Source: Sphingomonadales bacterium
GTDB lineage: Bacteria > Pseudomonadota > Alphaproteobacteria > Sphingomonadales > Sphingomonadaceae
Reading direction: 5' to 3'
Assembly (NCBI GenBank): GCA_004173185.1
Contig: SEFZ01000019.1
Coordinates: forward strand, 1 to 64,000
Length of the DNA: 64,000 nt
Shown in pieces: positions 42,866-50,295 of this stretch; within the stretch, counting starts at the first letter, position 1, and every line of letters begins with the position of its first letter. Made by a program: the position numbers and the translations under genes. The notes under the pieces are model-generated. The model was given only the letters and a program-made list of their open reading frames with translations. It was not told the DNA's origin and searched no databases.

Positions 42866-43332
42866 CCTTCGCGACGCTCTTCGACTTCAAGCGGCCGCAC
42901 GTGGCCGACTATCGCAACGCCAATGGCGCGATCGTCACAGCGGCGATCGATGCGCCGCGTTTCGATCATGATCTGGCTGGATCGCCGATTGGTCTGGTCG
43001 TGGAGCCAGGCCCGGATCTTGGTCAGCATGATCGGGTATCGCTCGCGGCAGCGATCGCGATCGATGGACCGGCCACGGTGTTTCAAGCGATCACGCTCCC
43101 GGATGGAAGTACGTTACGCCGCGCGGTCTACACACGCGATGTGACAGCGACGGTGAATGCGCTGCTCAGGGTTGCGGGTCGTCACCAGGCAATCGGCGCG
43201 GTTGGTGGCTTCATTGCGATCCGCAATGGCGCGGTTCGCTATCGCGGCAAAAGCTGGACACCTCCAGCGGTGATCGCCGCCGACGCCGCATTGCTCGCGG
43301 GTGGCCATGACCGGCCCATGTTGGCGAACTGA
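42862..43332 (+). CDS. Phage protein of unknown function between portal and F
   Basis: A 156-aa protein. The segments DYRNANGAIVTAAIDAPRFDHDLAGSPIGLVVEPG and GAVGGFIAIRNGAVRYRGKSW suggest a beta-rich fold, as in carbohydrate-binding or tail-associated modules. No family is assigned. ATGA-type overlaps with the portal gene and the F gene support expression. It has no counterpart at this place in Mu. Confidence 0.65.
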   Translation: MTFATLFDFKRPHVADYRNANGAIVTAAIDAPRFDHDLAGSPIGLVVEPGPDLGQHDRVSLAAAIAIDGPATVFQAITLPDGSTLRRAVYTRDVTATVNALLRVAGRHQAIGAVGGFIAIRNGAVRYRGKSWTPPAVIAADAALLAGGHDRPMLAN

Positions 43333-44519
43333 TGTCCGCCGATTCCCCGGTACCGTTGCTGCCGCCCGAAGAGGCTATCGCGTTCTTCAAGCGCAAGGGC
43401 TTCGTGTTTGGCTTTTCATGGCAGGACGTGTGGCAGGAGGAACATGCCAGGGCGTTCACCGTCGCGAAGGCAATGACGCGCGACGTGCTTGAGACAATTC
43501 GAACCGCCGTCGATCGCGCGATCGCAGAAGGTGAGACGCTCGACGACTTCCGCAAAGATCTGCGGCCGAAGCTCGAAAAGCTGGGCTGGTGGGGCCGCAA
43601 GCAGATGATCGACCCGCTCACCGCCGAGCGGTCGATGGTCCAGCTCGGCAGCCCGCGCAGGCTCAAGACAATCTTCCAGGTCAATATGCGCACCTCCTAT
43701 GCTGTCGGTGCCTGGGAACGTATCCAGCGGCAGAAGGCGGCGTTTCCGTTCATCCGCTACACCAGCGTGATGGACGGTCGCGAGCGCGAGCAGCACCATG
43801 CCTGGCACGGGACGACGCTGCCGGTCGATCATCCCTGGTGGGACACGCACTATCCGCCCTGCGGCTGGAACTGTCGCTGCAAGCCGCAAGCCTACAGCGC
43901 GAAGATGCTCGCACGCAGGGGCTATACCGTTACCGAGAAACCCGTCGCCTTCCCGGCCAAGGCATGGACCAACAAGCGCACCGGCGAGGTTCACCAGATC
44001 GAGGAAGGCATAGATCCGGGCTGGTCGTACAATGTAGGCAAGGCCGCGCTCGCCGGTCAGGCACCGCCACCATTGCCGGACAGCTTCAGCGGGTCGGCCA
44101 CGGCATCGGCCGCCAGCCAGGGTGCAACGCTGGCCGCCTTCTTCGCGCCGTTCGCGATGAAGGCAGGCGAGGCCCGCACCGGGCGCGTCTTTATCGACAA
44201 GGGCGGCTGGCCGCTGGGGATCTCGCTGGCCTGGCTAGAGCGCGACGGGCGTCTGACGCTGCCAGCGCCGGGGCGGCGCGCCCAGCTCGGCCTCGCCGCC
44301 CGTACGATCGCCGAGCCGAGCGAGATCCGCTGGCTCTGGATCACGGGCGCGAATGGCGCGGATATGCTGTTCCGGCGCTATATCTCGCTTGGCGATGATG
44401 GCCGCGCGGCGTGCGTTGTCGATGTAGGCCGCGACGGCTGGGGGTTCATCGCTCGCGAGGACGGTCGCGATCTCGACGTGATGCGGCGCGGTGAGCTCGC
44501 GTGGTCGGCGATCGCGTGA
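43332..44519 (+). CDS. Head morphogenesis F-like protein with C-terminal PBECR-like domain
   Basis: A 395-aa protein. Residues ~1-190 are the Mu F / SPP1 gp7 minor head domain, with HPWWDTHYPPCGWNCRCKPQ at the end. Residues ~275-395 (GRVFIDKGGWPLGISLAWL, LAARTIAEPSEIRWLWI, LFRRYISLGDDGRAACVVDV, GWGFIA) resemble PBECR-type phage nuclease domains (Barnase/EndoU/ColicinE5/RelE-like) often appended to F proteins. The nuclease call is by pattern only. F is a minor head protein needed for DNA delivery. Confidence 0.82.
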   Translation: MSADSPVPLLPPEEAIAFFKRKGFVFGFSWQDVWQEEHARAFTVAKAMTRDVLETIRTAVDRAIAEGETLDDFRKDLRPKLEKLGWWGRKQMIDPLTAERSMVQLGSPRRLKTIFQVNMRTSYAVGAWERIQRQKAAFPFIRYTSVMDGREREQHHAWHGTTLPVDHPWWDTHYPPCGWNCRCKPQAYSAKMLARRGYTVTEKPVAFPAKAWTNKRTGEVHQIEEGIDPGWSYNVGKAALAGQAPPPLPDSFSGSATASAASQGATLAAFFAPFAMKAGEARTGRVFIDKGGWPLGISLAWLERDGRLTLPAPGRRAQLGLAARTIAEPSEIRWLWITGANGADMLFRRYISLGDDGRAACVVDVGRDGWGFIAREDGRDLDVMRRGELAWSAIA

Positions 44520-44833
44520 TCCGTTTCTGGCACTCCTCAAGCACGACCCTTGGTGAGTCTAGGGATGTCGTGGGGCGACACTGGTACGCTGACTTCGGCA
44601 GGGTCCAGCTAGCGCTCAACGTTCGGACTCGGGTGGGCATCCAGATCGATGCCGATAGGAAAGAATATTACGACCTGCGCGATTGCGCGGTACGAGCGAG
44701 TTCGCCCGAAACCGTCGAATGGGCGCTTGAAGACCTTTACGCGGCCGGAGGGTATCGTATCACTGCCATGGCGCTGATGCGGCGAATAATAGACGGCACC
44801 TACAAATCGCCTTGGGGTCCAGAGTTGGCCTGA
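44516..44833 (+). CDS. Phage protein of unknown function
   Basis: A 105-aa protein with a GTG start overlapping the F stop. The sequence has ADFGRVQLALNVRTRVGIQIDADRKEYYDLRDCAVRASSPETVEWALEDLYAAGGYRITAMALMRRIIDGTY; no family is recognised. Its stop codon lies inside the dyad of late promoter 2, so this gene closes the first late transcript. Expression in the same run as F is inferred from the overlap. Confidence 0.62.
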   Translation: MIRFWHSSSTTLGESRDVVGRHWYADFGRVQLALNVRTRVGIQIDADRKEYYDLRDCAVRASSPETVEWALEDLYAAGGYRITAMALMRRIIDGTYKSPWGPELA

Positions 44834-44873
44834 AATTCTTCAGGTTAGAGACGTCTCTCCACCCGCTCATAAG
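44829..44873 (+). promoter_or_regulatory. Late promoter 2: activator dyad plus CATA box
   Basis: The dyad CCTGAAATTCTTCAGG (44829-44844) is identical to that at 33576. TTAGAGAC follows, then CATAAG at 44868-44873, again exactly 13 nt from CATA to the ATG at 44881. It should drive the head and tail genes downstream. Confidence 0.72.
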
Positions 44874-44880
44874 CTCCCTT

Positions 44881-45927
44881 ATGCGGGGAACGGGAAACTT
44901 CGGAACATTGGCGGCGGTGGCTGCGGCGGTCGAGCTTTCCGCCGGTGCCACGCGCGTCCAGCTCTTCCCTGGCTATGGCACCTGGCGCGGCCGAAACGGT
45001 GCCGGTCCTTACATTCTCACCGACCAGGCGCATGCCGAGCGCGTCATCGCCGCAACGATGGCTGCGATGGGGCCGGTCGATCTCAGCTTCGACTATGATC
45101 ACCAGGCCGCGCTTGCTGCCGTTCCCGGCGTAGGCGGCACCGCCAAGGCTGCGGGCTGGTTTAAGTCGCTCACCGCCGATGCAGACGGCATTTGGGCCGA
45201 AGGCGTCGATTGGACGCCGGCAGCGGCCGCCGCGATCGAGGCGCGCGAGTATCGCTACGCGAGCCCGTTCTTCCACCACGACAAGCAGGGCCGGATCACG
45301 CGCATCGTGAATGCAGCCCTCACCAACATCCCGAATTTTGATCTGGCGGCCATTGCGTCCGCGATTCACGGAGAAGACGACAAAATGGTTATTCCTCCCG
45401 AGATCCTCGCGGCCCTTGGCCTCGGGGCGGACGCGGACGTCACAGCGGCGGTCGCTTCCATCACGACCCTCAAGGGTTCGACTTCGCTCACGTCGATCGC
45501 CAGTGCGCTCGGCCTGGACGAAACAGCAGACGTCGCGGCGATCGCTTCGGCGGCGACCATCGCAAAGGCCGCAGCTGACGCCGGTCCCGATCCCAAGGCC
45601 TTCGTGCCGGTGGCCGTCGTCGAGCAGATGCGTGGTGAGCTGGTCGAGATCAACGATGATCGCGCGAAGTCAGCGATCGCGTCCGCGACGTCGGAGGGCA
45701 AGCTCACGCCGGCAGAGCACAAATGGGCACGAGACTACATCAAGGATGCGGGCCTCGCCGCCTTCGCTTCGATGCTCGCCAACCGGCCTGCAATCCTCGC
45801 GCCTGGCGCGGTGGAGCCGAAGGTCGATGTGAACTCGGACACGGTGACGGATAGCGAGATGGCGATCGCCAGCATGCTGGGCGTCTCCCGCGAAAACTTC
45901 ATCGCCGCTCGAAAGGACGCCGCATGA
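44881..45927 (+). CDS. Head maturation protease with internal scaffold (Mu I-like)
   Basis: A 348-aa protein. The N-terminal ~165 residues match the Mu-like I protease (VQLFPGYGTWRGRNGAGPYILTDQAHAERVI, LSFDYDHQAA, YRYASPFFHHDKQGRITRIVNAALTNIPNFDL). The C-terminal half is a helical, Ala-rich scaffold. The protease cleaves the scaffold and head proteins during capsid maturation. The ATG has no Shine-Dalgarno and sits at the predicted transcription start, so a leaderless message is likely. A nested scaffold start is at 45385. Confidence 0.85.
   Translation: MRGTGNFGTLAAVAAAVELSAGATRVQLFPGYGTWRGRNGAGPYILTDQAHAERVIAATMAAMGPVDLSFDYDHQAALAAVPGVGGTAKAAGWFKSLTADADGIWAEGVDWTPAAAAAIEAREYRYASPFFHHDKQGRITRIVNAALTNIPNFDLAAIASAIHGEDDKMVIPPEILAALGLGADADVTAAVASITTLKGSTSLTSIASALGLDETADVAAIASAATIAKAAADAGPDPKAFVPVAVVEQMRGELVEINDDRAKSAIASATSEGKLTPAEHKWARDYIKDAGLAAFASMLANRPAILAPGAVEPKVDVNSDTVTDSEMAIASMLGVSRENFIAARKDAA
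45385..45927 (+). CDS. Nested scaffolding protein (Mu Z-like internal start)
   Basis: An in-frame ATG at codon 169 of the protease gene, just after the protease domain, gives a 180-aa protein beginning MVIPPEILAALGLGADADV. GGAGAAGA lies a short distance upstream. In Mu, gene Z is likewise encoded in frame within I and makes the scaffold. The use of this start is inferred by analogy. Confidence 0.6.
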   Translation: MVIPPEILAALGLGADADVTAAVASITTLKGSTSLTSIASALGLDETADVAAIASAATIAKAAADAGPDPKAFVPVAVVEQMRGELVEINDDRAKSAIASATSEGKLTPAEHKWARDYIKDAGLAAFASMLANRPAILAPGAVEPKVDVNSDTVTDSEMAIASMLGVSRENFIAARKDAA

Positions 45928-46340
45928 CCGCAACTACCACGCCGCGCGACACGCCGGCCATGACGGCGGGGGTTGTCTCCCGCAAGGTCGCCGCAAGCAC
46001 CAAGATCCTCCAGGGCACTTTTGTGGCGCTCAATGCTGCCGGCTATCTCGTGCCGATGTCCGCGGCGACGACGCTGATCGCCCAGGGCCGCGCCGAAGAG
46101 ACCGTGGACAACACCGCTGGCGCAGCCGGCGATCTGTCGTGCCTGGTCAAGCCGGGCATCTTCCGCTGGGCCAATAGCGCCAGCACCGACACCATCACGA
46201 TCGCCGAGTTGGGGGACACCGCATACGGCGTGGACAACCAGACGGTCGCGAAGACCGATGGTTCGAGCGCGCGTTCGGCGGCCGGCAAGATCGTGGACGT
46301 GGACGCCCAGGGCGTCTGGGTCGCCACCTCCATCCTTTAA
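45924..46340 (+). CDS. Small head/decoration protein candidate
   Basis: A 138-aa protein rich in Ala, Thr and small residues (VSRKVAASTKILQGTFVALNAAGYLVPMS, GVDNQTVAKTDGSSARSAAGKIVDVDAQGVWVAT). The place between scaffold and major head protein, and the beta-rich composition, fit a DUF2190-like or decoration protein. ATGA overlap with the scaffold gene. The exact family is uncertain. Confidence 0.65.
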   Translation: MTATTTPRDTPAMTAGVVSRKVAASTKILQGTFVALNAAGYLVPMSAATTLIAQGRAEETVDNTAGAAGDLSCLVKPGIFRWANSASTDTITIAELGDTAYGVDNQTVAKTDGSSARSAAGKIVDVDAQGVWVATSIL

Positions 46341-46356
46341 TCGACGGGAACCACAC

Positions 46357-47253
46357 ATGCTCATCAACTCGGGCAATCTCCGCTCGCTTGGAACTGGTTT
46401 CAAGGCCAATTTCTCGACCGGCCTCGCCATGGCCACGCCGGATCATCTCCAGATCGCCACTGAAGTCACGTCTACTACCGGCAAGGAAGAATATGGCTGG
46501 CTCGGCCAAGTCCCTGGTATGCGCGAGTGGCTCGGTGATCGCGTCATTCAGAACATCATGACGCATGACTACGCGATCAAGAACAAGGATTGGGAGCTCA
46601 CGATCGGCGTAAAGCGGAACGACATCCAGGATGATAATATCGGCATCTATGCGCCGCTGTTCCAGGAGATGGGCCGAGCGGTCACCGCGCATCCGTCGCA
46701 ACTCTGCTATCCGGCTTTGAAGGCTGGGTTCTCGACAATCTGCTATGACGGGCAGTACTTCTTCGACACCGATCATCCGGTGCTCGACGAGAACGGTGTT
46801 CTCCAGTCCGTTGCTAATACCGACGGCGGCTCGGGCGCGCCCTGGTTCATCATTGATGACACCCGTGCCATCAAGCCAATCATCTTCCAGAAGCGGAAGG
46901 TCGCTGACTTTGTCGCGATGGACAATCCTGATGACGAGAGTGTGTGGCGCCGCAAGGAGTTCGAGTATGGCGTCGATACCCGCGACAACGTCGGATATGC
47001 ATTCTGGCAGTTTGCGTGGGGCTCCAAGCAACCGCTCACCCCGGCCAATTTCGAAATTGGGCTCGCCGCGCTCCAAAACATGAAGGGTGACTACGGCCGG
47101 CCCCTCGGCTTGGGCGCAAATCCACTGCTCGTTGTGTCGCCCACGCTGCGTTCCGCTGGAACCAAAATCGTGAAAAGCGACGTGGATGCCAGCGGCGCAA
47201 GCAACGCAAACAAGGACGCGGCACGCCTGTTCGTGACGCCGTGGCTCGCGTGA
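46357..47253 (+). CDS. Major head subunit (Mu T-like)
   Basis: A 298-aa protein of the Mu gpT family. Markers are NSGNLRSLGTGFKANFSTGL, WLGQVPGMREWLGDRVIQNIMTHDYAIKNKDWELTIGVKRNDIQDD and TICYDGQYFFDTDHPVLDENG. It builds the capsid shell (HK97-like fold). It follows the scaffold-protease and decoration genes as in Mu. Confidence 0.93.
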   Translation: MLINSGNLRSLGTGFKANFSTGLAMATPDHLQIATEVTSTTGKEEYGWLGQVPGMREWLGDRVIQNIMTHDYAIKNKDWELTIGVKRNDIQDDNIGIYAPLFQEMGRAVTAHPSQLCYPALKAGFSTICYDGQYFFDTDHPVLDENGVLQSVANTDGGSGAPWFIIDDTRAIKPIIFQKRKVADFVAMDNPDDESVWRRKEFEYGVDTRDNVGYAFWQFAWGSKQPLTPANFEIGLAALQNMKGDYGRPLGLGANPLLVVSPTLRSAGTKIVKSDVDASGASNANKDAARLFVTPWLA

Positions 47254-47864
47254 TGATGCCGCAGCTTCGCGTCCGCGCTGCGGGCAAGCCGCTTCGCCGT
47301 GCCGGTTTCGCTTTCGGGGCCGAGCCGTCGATCCTTGTTGTCGCCGCACTCACGCTGCTCCAGATCGGGCGGCTGGTAGGCGAGCCCTTGCTGGTCGTTG
47401 AGATCGGCGATGGTGAGACCTTCTCCACCTTTCCCGACGACGATCGCGGCGCGCTGATCGAGCTCGGCGAGGCAGTCGCCGGCCTGACGCGCGAAGAAGT
47501 TCGCGAGCAGCTGCTTGCCGGCACGCTTCCGGTCTCGGATGATATCCGTGATGCGATGCTCGCGGCGGACGTGGCCGGTGACGCCGTCGCCTCGGAACAT
47601 GATGCAAATGTAGTGCCGGGCGCTCACCCCACAGGCGGAACGGCGAAGCCGCCCGCTGCGGCGAAGCCCAAATCGGCCAAGGCTCCGGCCGGGAAGCGCA
47701 CTGCGCCAAAGGCGGCGGCACCAAAGGTCGGTGCTTCGAAGCCGGTCGGCGAAGTGACGCCAGCGCCGACGCCAACGCCGACACCTACTGAGCCGGTCAG
47801 CAATGAAGGCAGCGGCACGACGGGCGAAGGTGACGGCCAAGGAACGGGAGGCGCGAATGCGTAG
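47253..47864 (+). CDS. Phage protein with disordered Pro/Ala-rich tail (gp35/HI1506-like position)
   Basis: A 203-aa protein. The first ~65 residues (LRVRAAGKPLRRAGFAFGAEPSILVV, LTLLQIGRLVGEPLLVVEI) form a small domain resembling the HI1506/Mu gp35 group. The last ~80 residues are low-complexity and lysine/alanine/proline-rich with a Pro-Thr repeat, likely disordered. It starts in a TGATG overlap and its last codons overlap the lipoprotein gene. Confidence 0.68.
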   Translation: MMPQLRVRAAGKPLRRAGFAFGAEPSILVVAALTLLQIGRLVGEPLLVVEIGDGETFSTFPDDDRGALIELGEAVAGLTREEVREQLLAGTLPVSDDIRDAMLAADVAGDAVASEHDANVVPGAHPTGGTAKPPAAAKPKSAKAPAGKRTAPKAAAPKVGASKPVGEVTPAPTPTPTPTEPVSNEGSGTTGEGDGQGTGGANA

Positions 47865-48150
47865 GTCTTTCCGGCTTGGCCTGGTCGCAGTCGGCGCGCT
47901 GTTGCTCGCGGCATGCACGCCCGGTGGCGGTGTGAAGTCGGGCGGTTCGGCTGCGGTCGGGGATGCGATCTGCTCGCGCCAGGGCGAGACGCGGACCGCG
48001 CTTGAGTTTGCTCGCATGGAAGCGGTGCGCATCGATAGCCCTGCCGTGCGTATCCTCGTGCTCGGCTCGATCGAGATGTCGCTCGCGGCGCTCGATCACT
48101 GCCCTGCGCCGTTCGCGATCGAACTCGGACCGGGCATCAAGCCCATTTAA
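47857..48150 (+). CDS. Phage-encoded lipoprotein
   Basis: A 97-aa protein with a lipoprotein signal: basic RRSF, a hydrophobic run LGLVAVGALLLAA, then lipobox LAAC. The mature part contains two further Cys (AICSRQGE, DHCPAPF). The product should be anchored in the envelope. Its place between head and tail genes is odd for a spanin but possible; superinfection exclusion is an alternative. The ATG follows GGGAGG. It overlaps the previous gene by 8 bp. Confidence 0.7.
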   Translation: MRRSFRLGLVAVGALLLAACTPGGGVKSGGSAAVGDAICSRQGETRTALEFARMEAVRIDSPAVRILVLGSIEMSLAALDHCPAPFAIELGPGIKPI

Positions 48151-48206
48151 CCCATCGGTCGGGGCACGCTGGCGAAGGTAATGTACGCCGCCGTGCCCTG
48201 GCTCAA

Positions 48207-48246
48207 CTCCCGGCGAGCCGCTTGCGCATTTGCGGTTCGCCGGGAG
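48207..48246. terminator. Strong hairpin between head and tail modules
   Basis: CTCCCGGCGA pairs with TCGCCGGGAG, extended by GCCGC/GCGGT with one G-T pair: about 15 bp with a 10-nt loop. No U-run follows, so it may be an RNA-processing or attenuation element rather than a full terminator. It lies in the 121-bp gap 48151-48271. Confidence 0.5.
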
Positions 48247-48271
48247 CCTATCAGGATCTGATCCCCTCGCC

Positions 48272-48688
48272 ATGTATGCCACCCTTGCAGATATGCTGGC
48301 CCGCTTCTCGGAGGACGAGCTCGTGCAGCTCGCCCAGGCCGACGATGTCGTGGACACGCGGCTTGCCGAGCGCGTGGCGACGGCGATCGCGCGGGTCAAA
48401 CCGCTGATCGACGGGCATGTGGCGGCGAAATACCAGATTGCGGGCCAGCCGGTCCCGCCGCTTCTGACCGAGATCAGCTGCGATCTGGCGCGGTTTGCGC
48501 TCTATCGCGACACGCCGCCGGATGCCGTCAAAGACGCGCGCGACCAGGCACTGAAGAACCTCAAGGACATCGCAAAGGGGGTGATCAAGCTCGACCAGGG
48601 CGAGGAGAGCTTGCCCGCACGCGAAGGCGCAGTCCTCGTCTCGCGCCCGCCGCGCGTATTCGGCCGCGAAGCGATGGAGGGCTTTTGA
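48272..48688 (+). CDS. gp36-like head-tail protein (DUF1320)
   Basis: A 138-aa protein of the DUF1320 family: YATLADMLARFSEDELVQLAQ, VATAIARVKPLIDGHVAAKY, LLTEISCDLARFALYRD, then ALKNLKDIAKGVIKLD. This is the Mu gp36 equivalent, a head-completion or connector-type protein at the head-tail junction. The start follows the hairpin by about 25 bp. Confidence 0.87.
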   Translation: MYATLADMLARFSEDELVQLAQADDVVDTRLAERVATAIARVKPLIDGHVAAKYQIAGQPVPPLLTEISCDLARFALYRDTPPDAVKDARDQALKNLKDIAKGVIKLDQGEESLPAREGAVLVSRPPRVFGREAMEGF

Positions 48689-48870
48689 TGCCCCGCCACG
48701 ACACCAACATCGACATGAAGCCCTTTGGCCTGGCGCTGAAGTTCACTTCGCCGGGGAAGCATGACGGCCCCGCTAATGCATGGCGTGTCGAATTCGACAC
48801 CGGCATTATCATCCACGCGCCCGATCGCGTGTTTGGCACCATGACGTTCCAGCTGGCGGAAGCAAAATGA
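48688..48870 (+). CDS. Small phage protein, unknown function
   Basis: A 60-aa beta-rich protein (KPFGLALKFTSPGKHDGPANAWRVEFDTGIIIHAPDRVFGTMTFQL). It overlaps both neighbours (TGATG before, ATGA after). No family is recognised. Confidence 0.65.
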   Translation: MPRHDTNIDMKPFGLALKFTSPGKHDGPANAWRVEFDTGIIIHAPDRVFGTMTFQLAEAK

Positions 48871-49376
48871 CCGCCGGTCTCGCCCTTCGCGCGACTGGCG
48901 CAACCGAGATCGAGCAGTTGCTCGGACGGCTGCTCGGTCGTTTCGGCGATCTGACGCCGTTGATGGACCGGCTCGGCCTCGCGATGGAGACGCAGACCGA
49001 CGAACGCTTCGACCAAGAGCGCGCGCCGGATGGAGCACGCTGGATGCCCAGCCTTCGCGCCAAGGTTCAGGGCGGAAAGACGCTCACCGATTCGGCGCGG
49101 CTGCGCCAGTCGATCACGCACCGCGCATCCCGCGATCGCGTCGAGGTCGGCACCAATGTCAAATATGCCGGCGTTCACCAGGGCGGCGCGACGATCGTTC
49201 CCAAGGGCGATGGCAAGCTGAAATTCCGCCTGCCTGGCGGCCTGGGCTTTCGCACGGCATCCAAGGTCGTGATCCCGGCTCGGCCGTTTCTGGGCGTATC
49301 GACCGAAAACGAAATCGAGCTGGTCGAGATCGCAGAAGATTGGGTTGCCGAAGTCGCGCCGGAGATCGAGCGGTGA
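48867..49376 (+). CDS. Virion morphogenesis protein (Mu G-like tail completion)
   Basis: A 169-aa protein of the phage virion morphogenesis family. Markers are a helical N-terminus, TQTDERFDQERAPDGARWMPS, TLTDSARLRQSITHRASRDRVEVGTNVKYAGVHQGG, and RPFLGVSTENEIELVEIAEDW. It helps finish or join the tail. In Mu the G gene lies near F; here it sits in the tail block. Confidence 0.87.
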   Translation: MTAGLALRATGATEIEQLLGRLLGRFGDLTPLMDRLGLAMETQTDERFDQERAPDGARWMPSLRAKVQGGKTLTDSARLRQSITHRASRDRVEVGTNVKYAGVHQGGATIVPKGDGKLKFRLPGGLGFRTASKVVIPARPFLGVSTENEIELVEIAEDWVAEVAPEIER

Positions 49377-49474
49377 CCCGGTTTCGTGCATTCCTTTGGC
49401 TTACGGTCCAGGCGTTCCGTTCTGCACGCGCTGAGCGTTCGCGGCTTCGTCGGCTTCGCGGCGGCCGTCGATGA
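49373..49474 (+). CDS. Small basic protein (33 aa)
   Basis: A 33-aa frame linked at both ends (GTGA with the G-like gene, ATGA with the next). It has a hydrophobic start (FRAFLWLTVQAF) and a very arginine-rich end (ERSRLRRLRGGRR). It may be a real mini-protein or a coupling device; only the overlaps support it. Confidence 0.45.
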   Translation: MTRFRAFLWLTVQAFRSARAERSRLRRLRGGRR

Positions 49475-50118
49475 TCGACCAGACCGAACTCTCCATCCTC
49501 GCGCATCTCCAGGCGGCGTCCGATTCCGATATGCTCGGCTATCGGTACAGGCAGCTTGAGACCTATCCCGTCGATTGGGACGAGTATCTGAAGGACAAGG
49601 GCCAGCTGGCATCGCCGGCCGCCTGGGTCACCTTCGCCGGCATCGATCGCTTCGAGGGCGGCAAGTCGAACCTTCGGGCGATATGCAGCTTCGGTGTCGT
49701 CGTTGCCGCGCGCAACGAGCGCAGCGAGACCGCGACCCGGCATGGCCATCGCAAGCAGGGCGGCGCGCTGGCCGAAGTCGGCAGCTATCAGATGATGCTC
49801 GATGCGGCCGGGCTGCTTGTTGGCGAGGACTTCGGTCTCGACATCGACAAGCTGGAACTGGTCGCGGCCGGGCCGGTGCCGGCGGGCAATCTGGCGTTCC
49901 TGCGCAAGGCTTCGATGTTCGCGCTGCATTTCCAGACGGCGGTCGCTGTCGAGAAGCTCCAGCTCGGGACGGGCCAGCTTACCGACTTCGCCAAGTTTCA
50001 CGCCAATTGGGACATCGCGCCGCACGGCAACGTCGATGCCGATCCCGAGGCGGCCGGCATCCAGATCCCGGCAGACGCAACCGCCGATGCAAACGACCAT
50101 GTGGAGATCCAGCCGTGA
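49471..50118 (+). CDS. gp37-like tail protein (DUF1834)
   Basis: A 215-aa protein of the DUF1834 family. Markers are IDQTELSILAHLQAASDSDMLGYRYRQLETYPVDWDEYL, WVTFAGIDRF and FGVVVAARNERSE. The C-terminus is acidic. Encoded just before DUF2635 and the sheath, as in Mu (gp37). It is probably a tail-terminator type protein. Confidence 0.85.
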   Translation: MIDQTELSILAHLQAASDSDMLGYRYRQLETYPVDWDEYLKDKGQLASPAAWVTFAGIDRFEGGKSNLRAICSFGVVVAARNERSETATRHGHRKQGGALAEVGSYQMMLDAAGLLVGEDFGLDIDKLELVAAGPVPAGNLAFLRKASMFALHFQTAVAVEKLQLGTGQLTDFAKFHANWDIAPHGNVDADPEAAGIQIPADATADANDHVEIQP

Positions 50119-50294
50119 AGCTCGCGACATTTTACGTCCTGCCTGCGCCCGATCGGCGCGTCCGCAAGCCCGATGGCTCGCTGCTCGATGCCGTGGGCGA
50201 TACCGTTCAGGACATTCCGTACTGGCGGCGGCGTCTGGCCGATGAAGACGTGGTGATCGGCAAGGAGCCGAAGGCCGCCAAGGGGGAAGAGTAA
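50115..50294 (+). CDS. gp38-like protein (DUF2635)
   Basis: A 59-aa protein: PAPDRRVRKPDGSLLDAVGDTV followed by YWRRRLADEDVVIG, the DUF2635 signature found before Mu-type sheath genes. GTG start overlapping the previous stop. Its role is unknown. Confidence 0.82.
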   Translation: MKLATFYVLPAPDRRVRKPDGSLLDAVGDTVQDIPYWRRRLADEDVVIGKEPKAAKGEE

Positions 50295-50295
50295 C

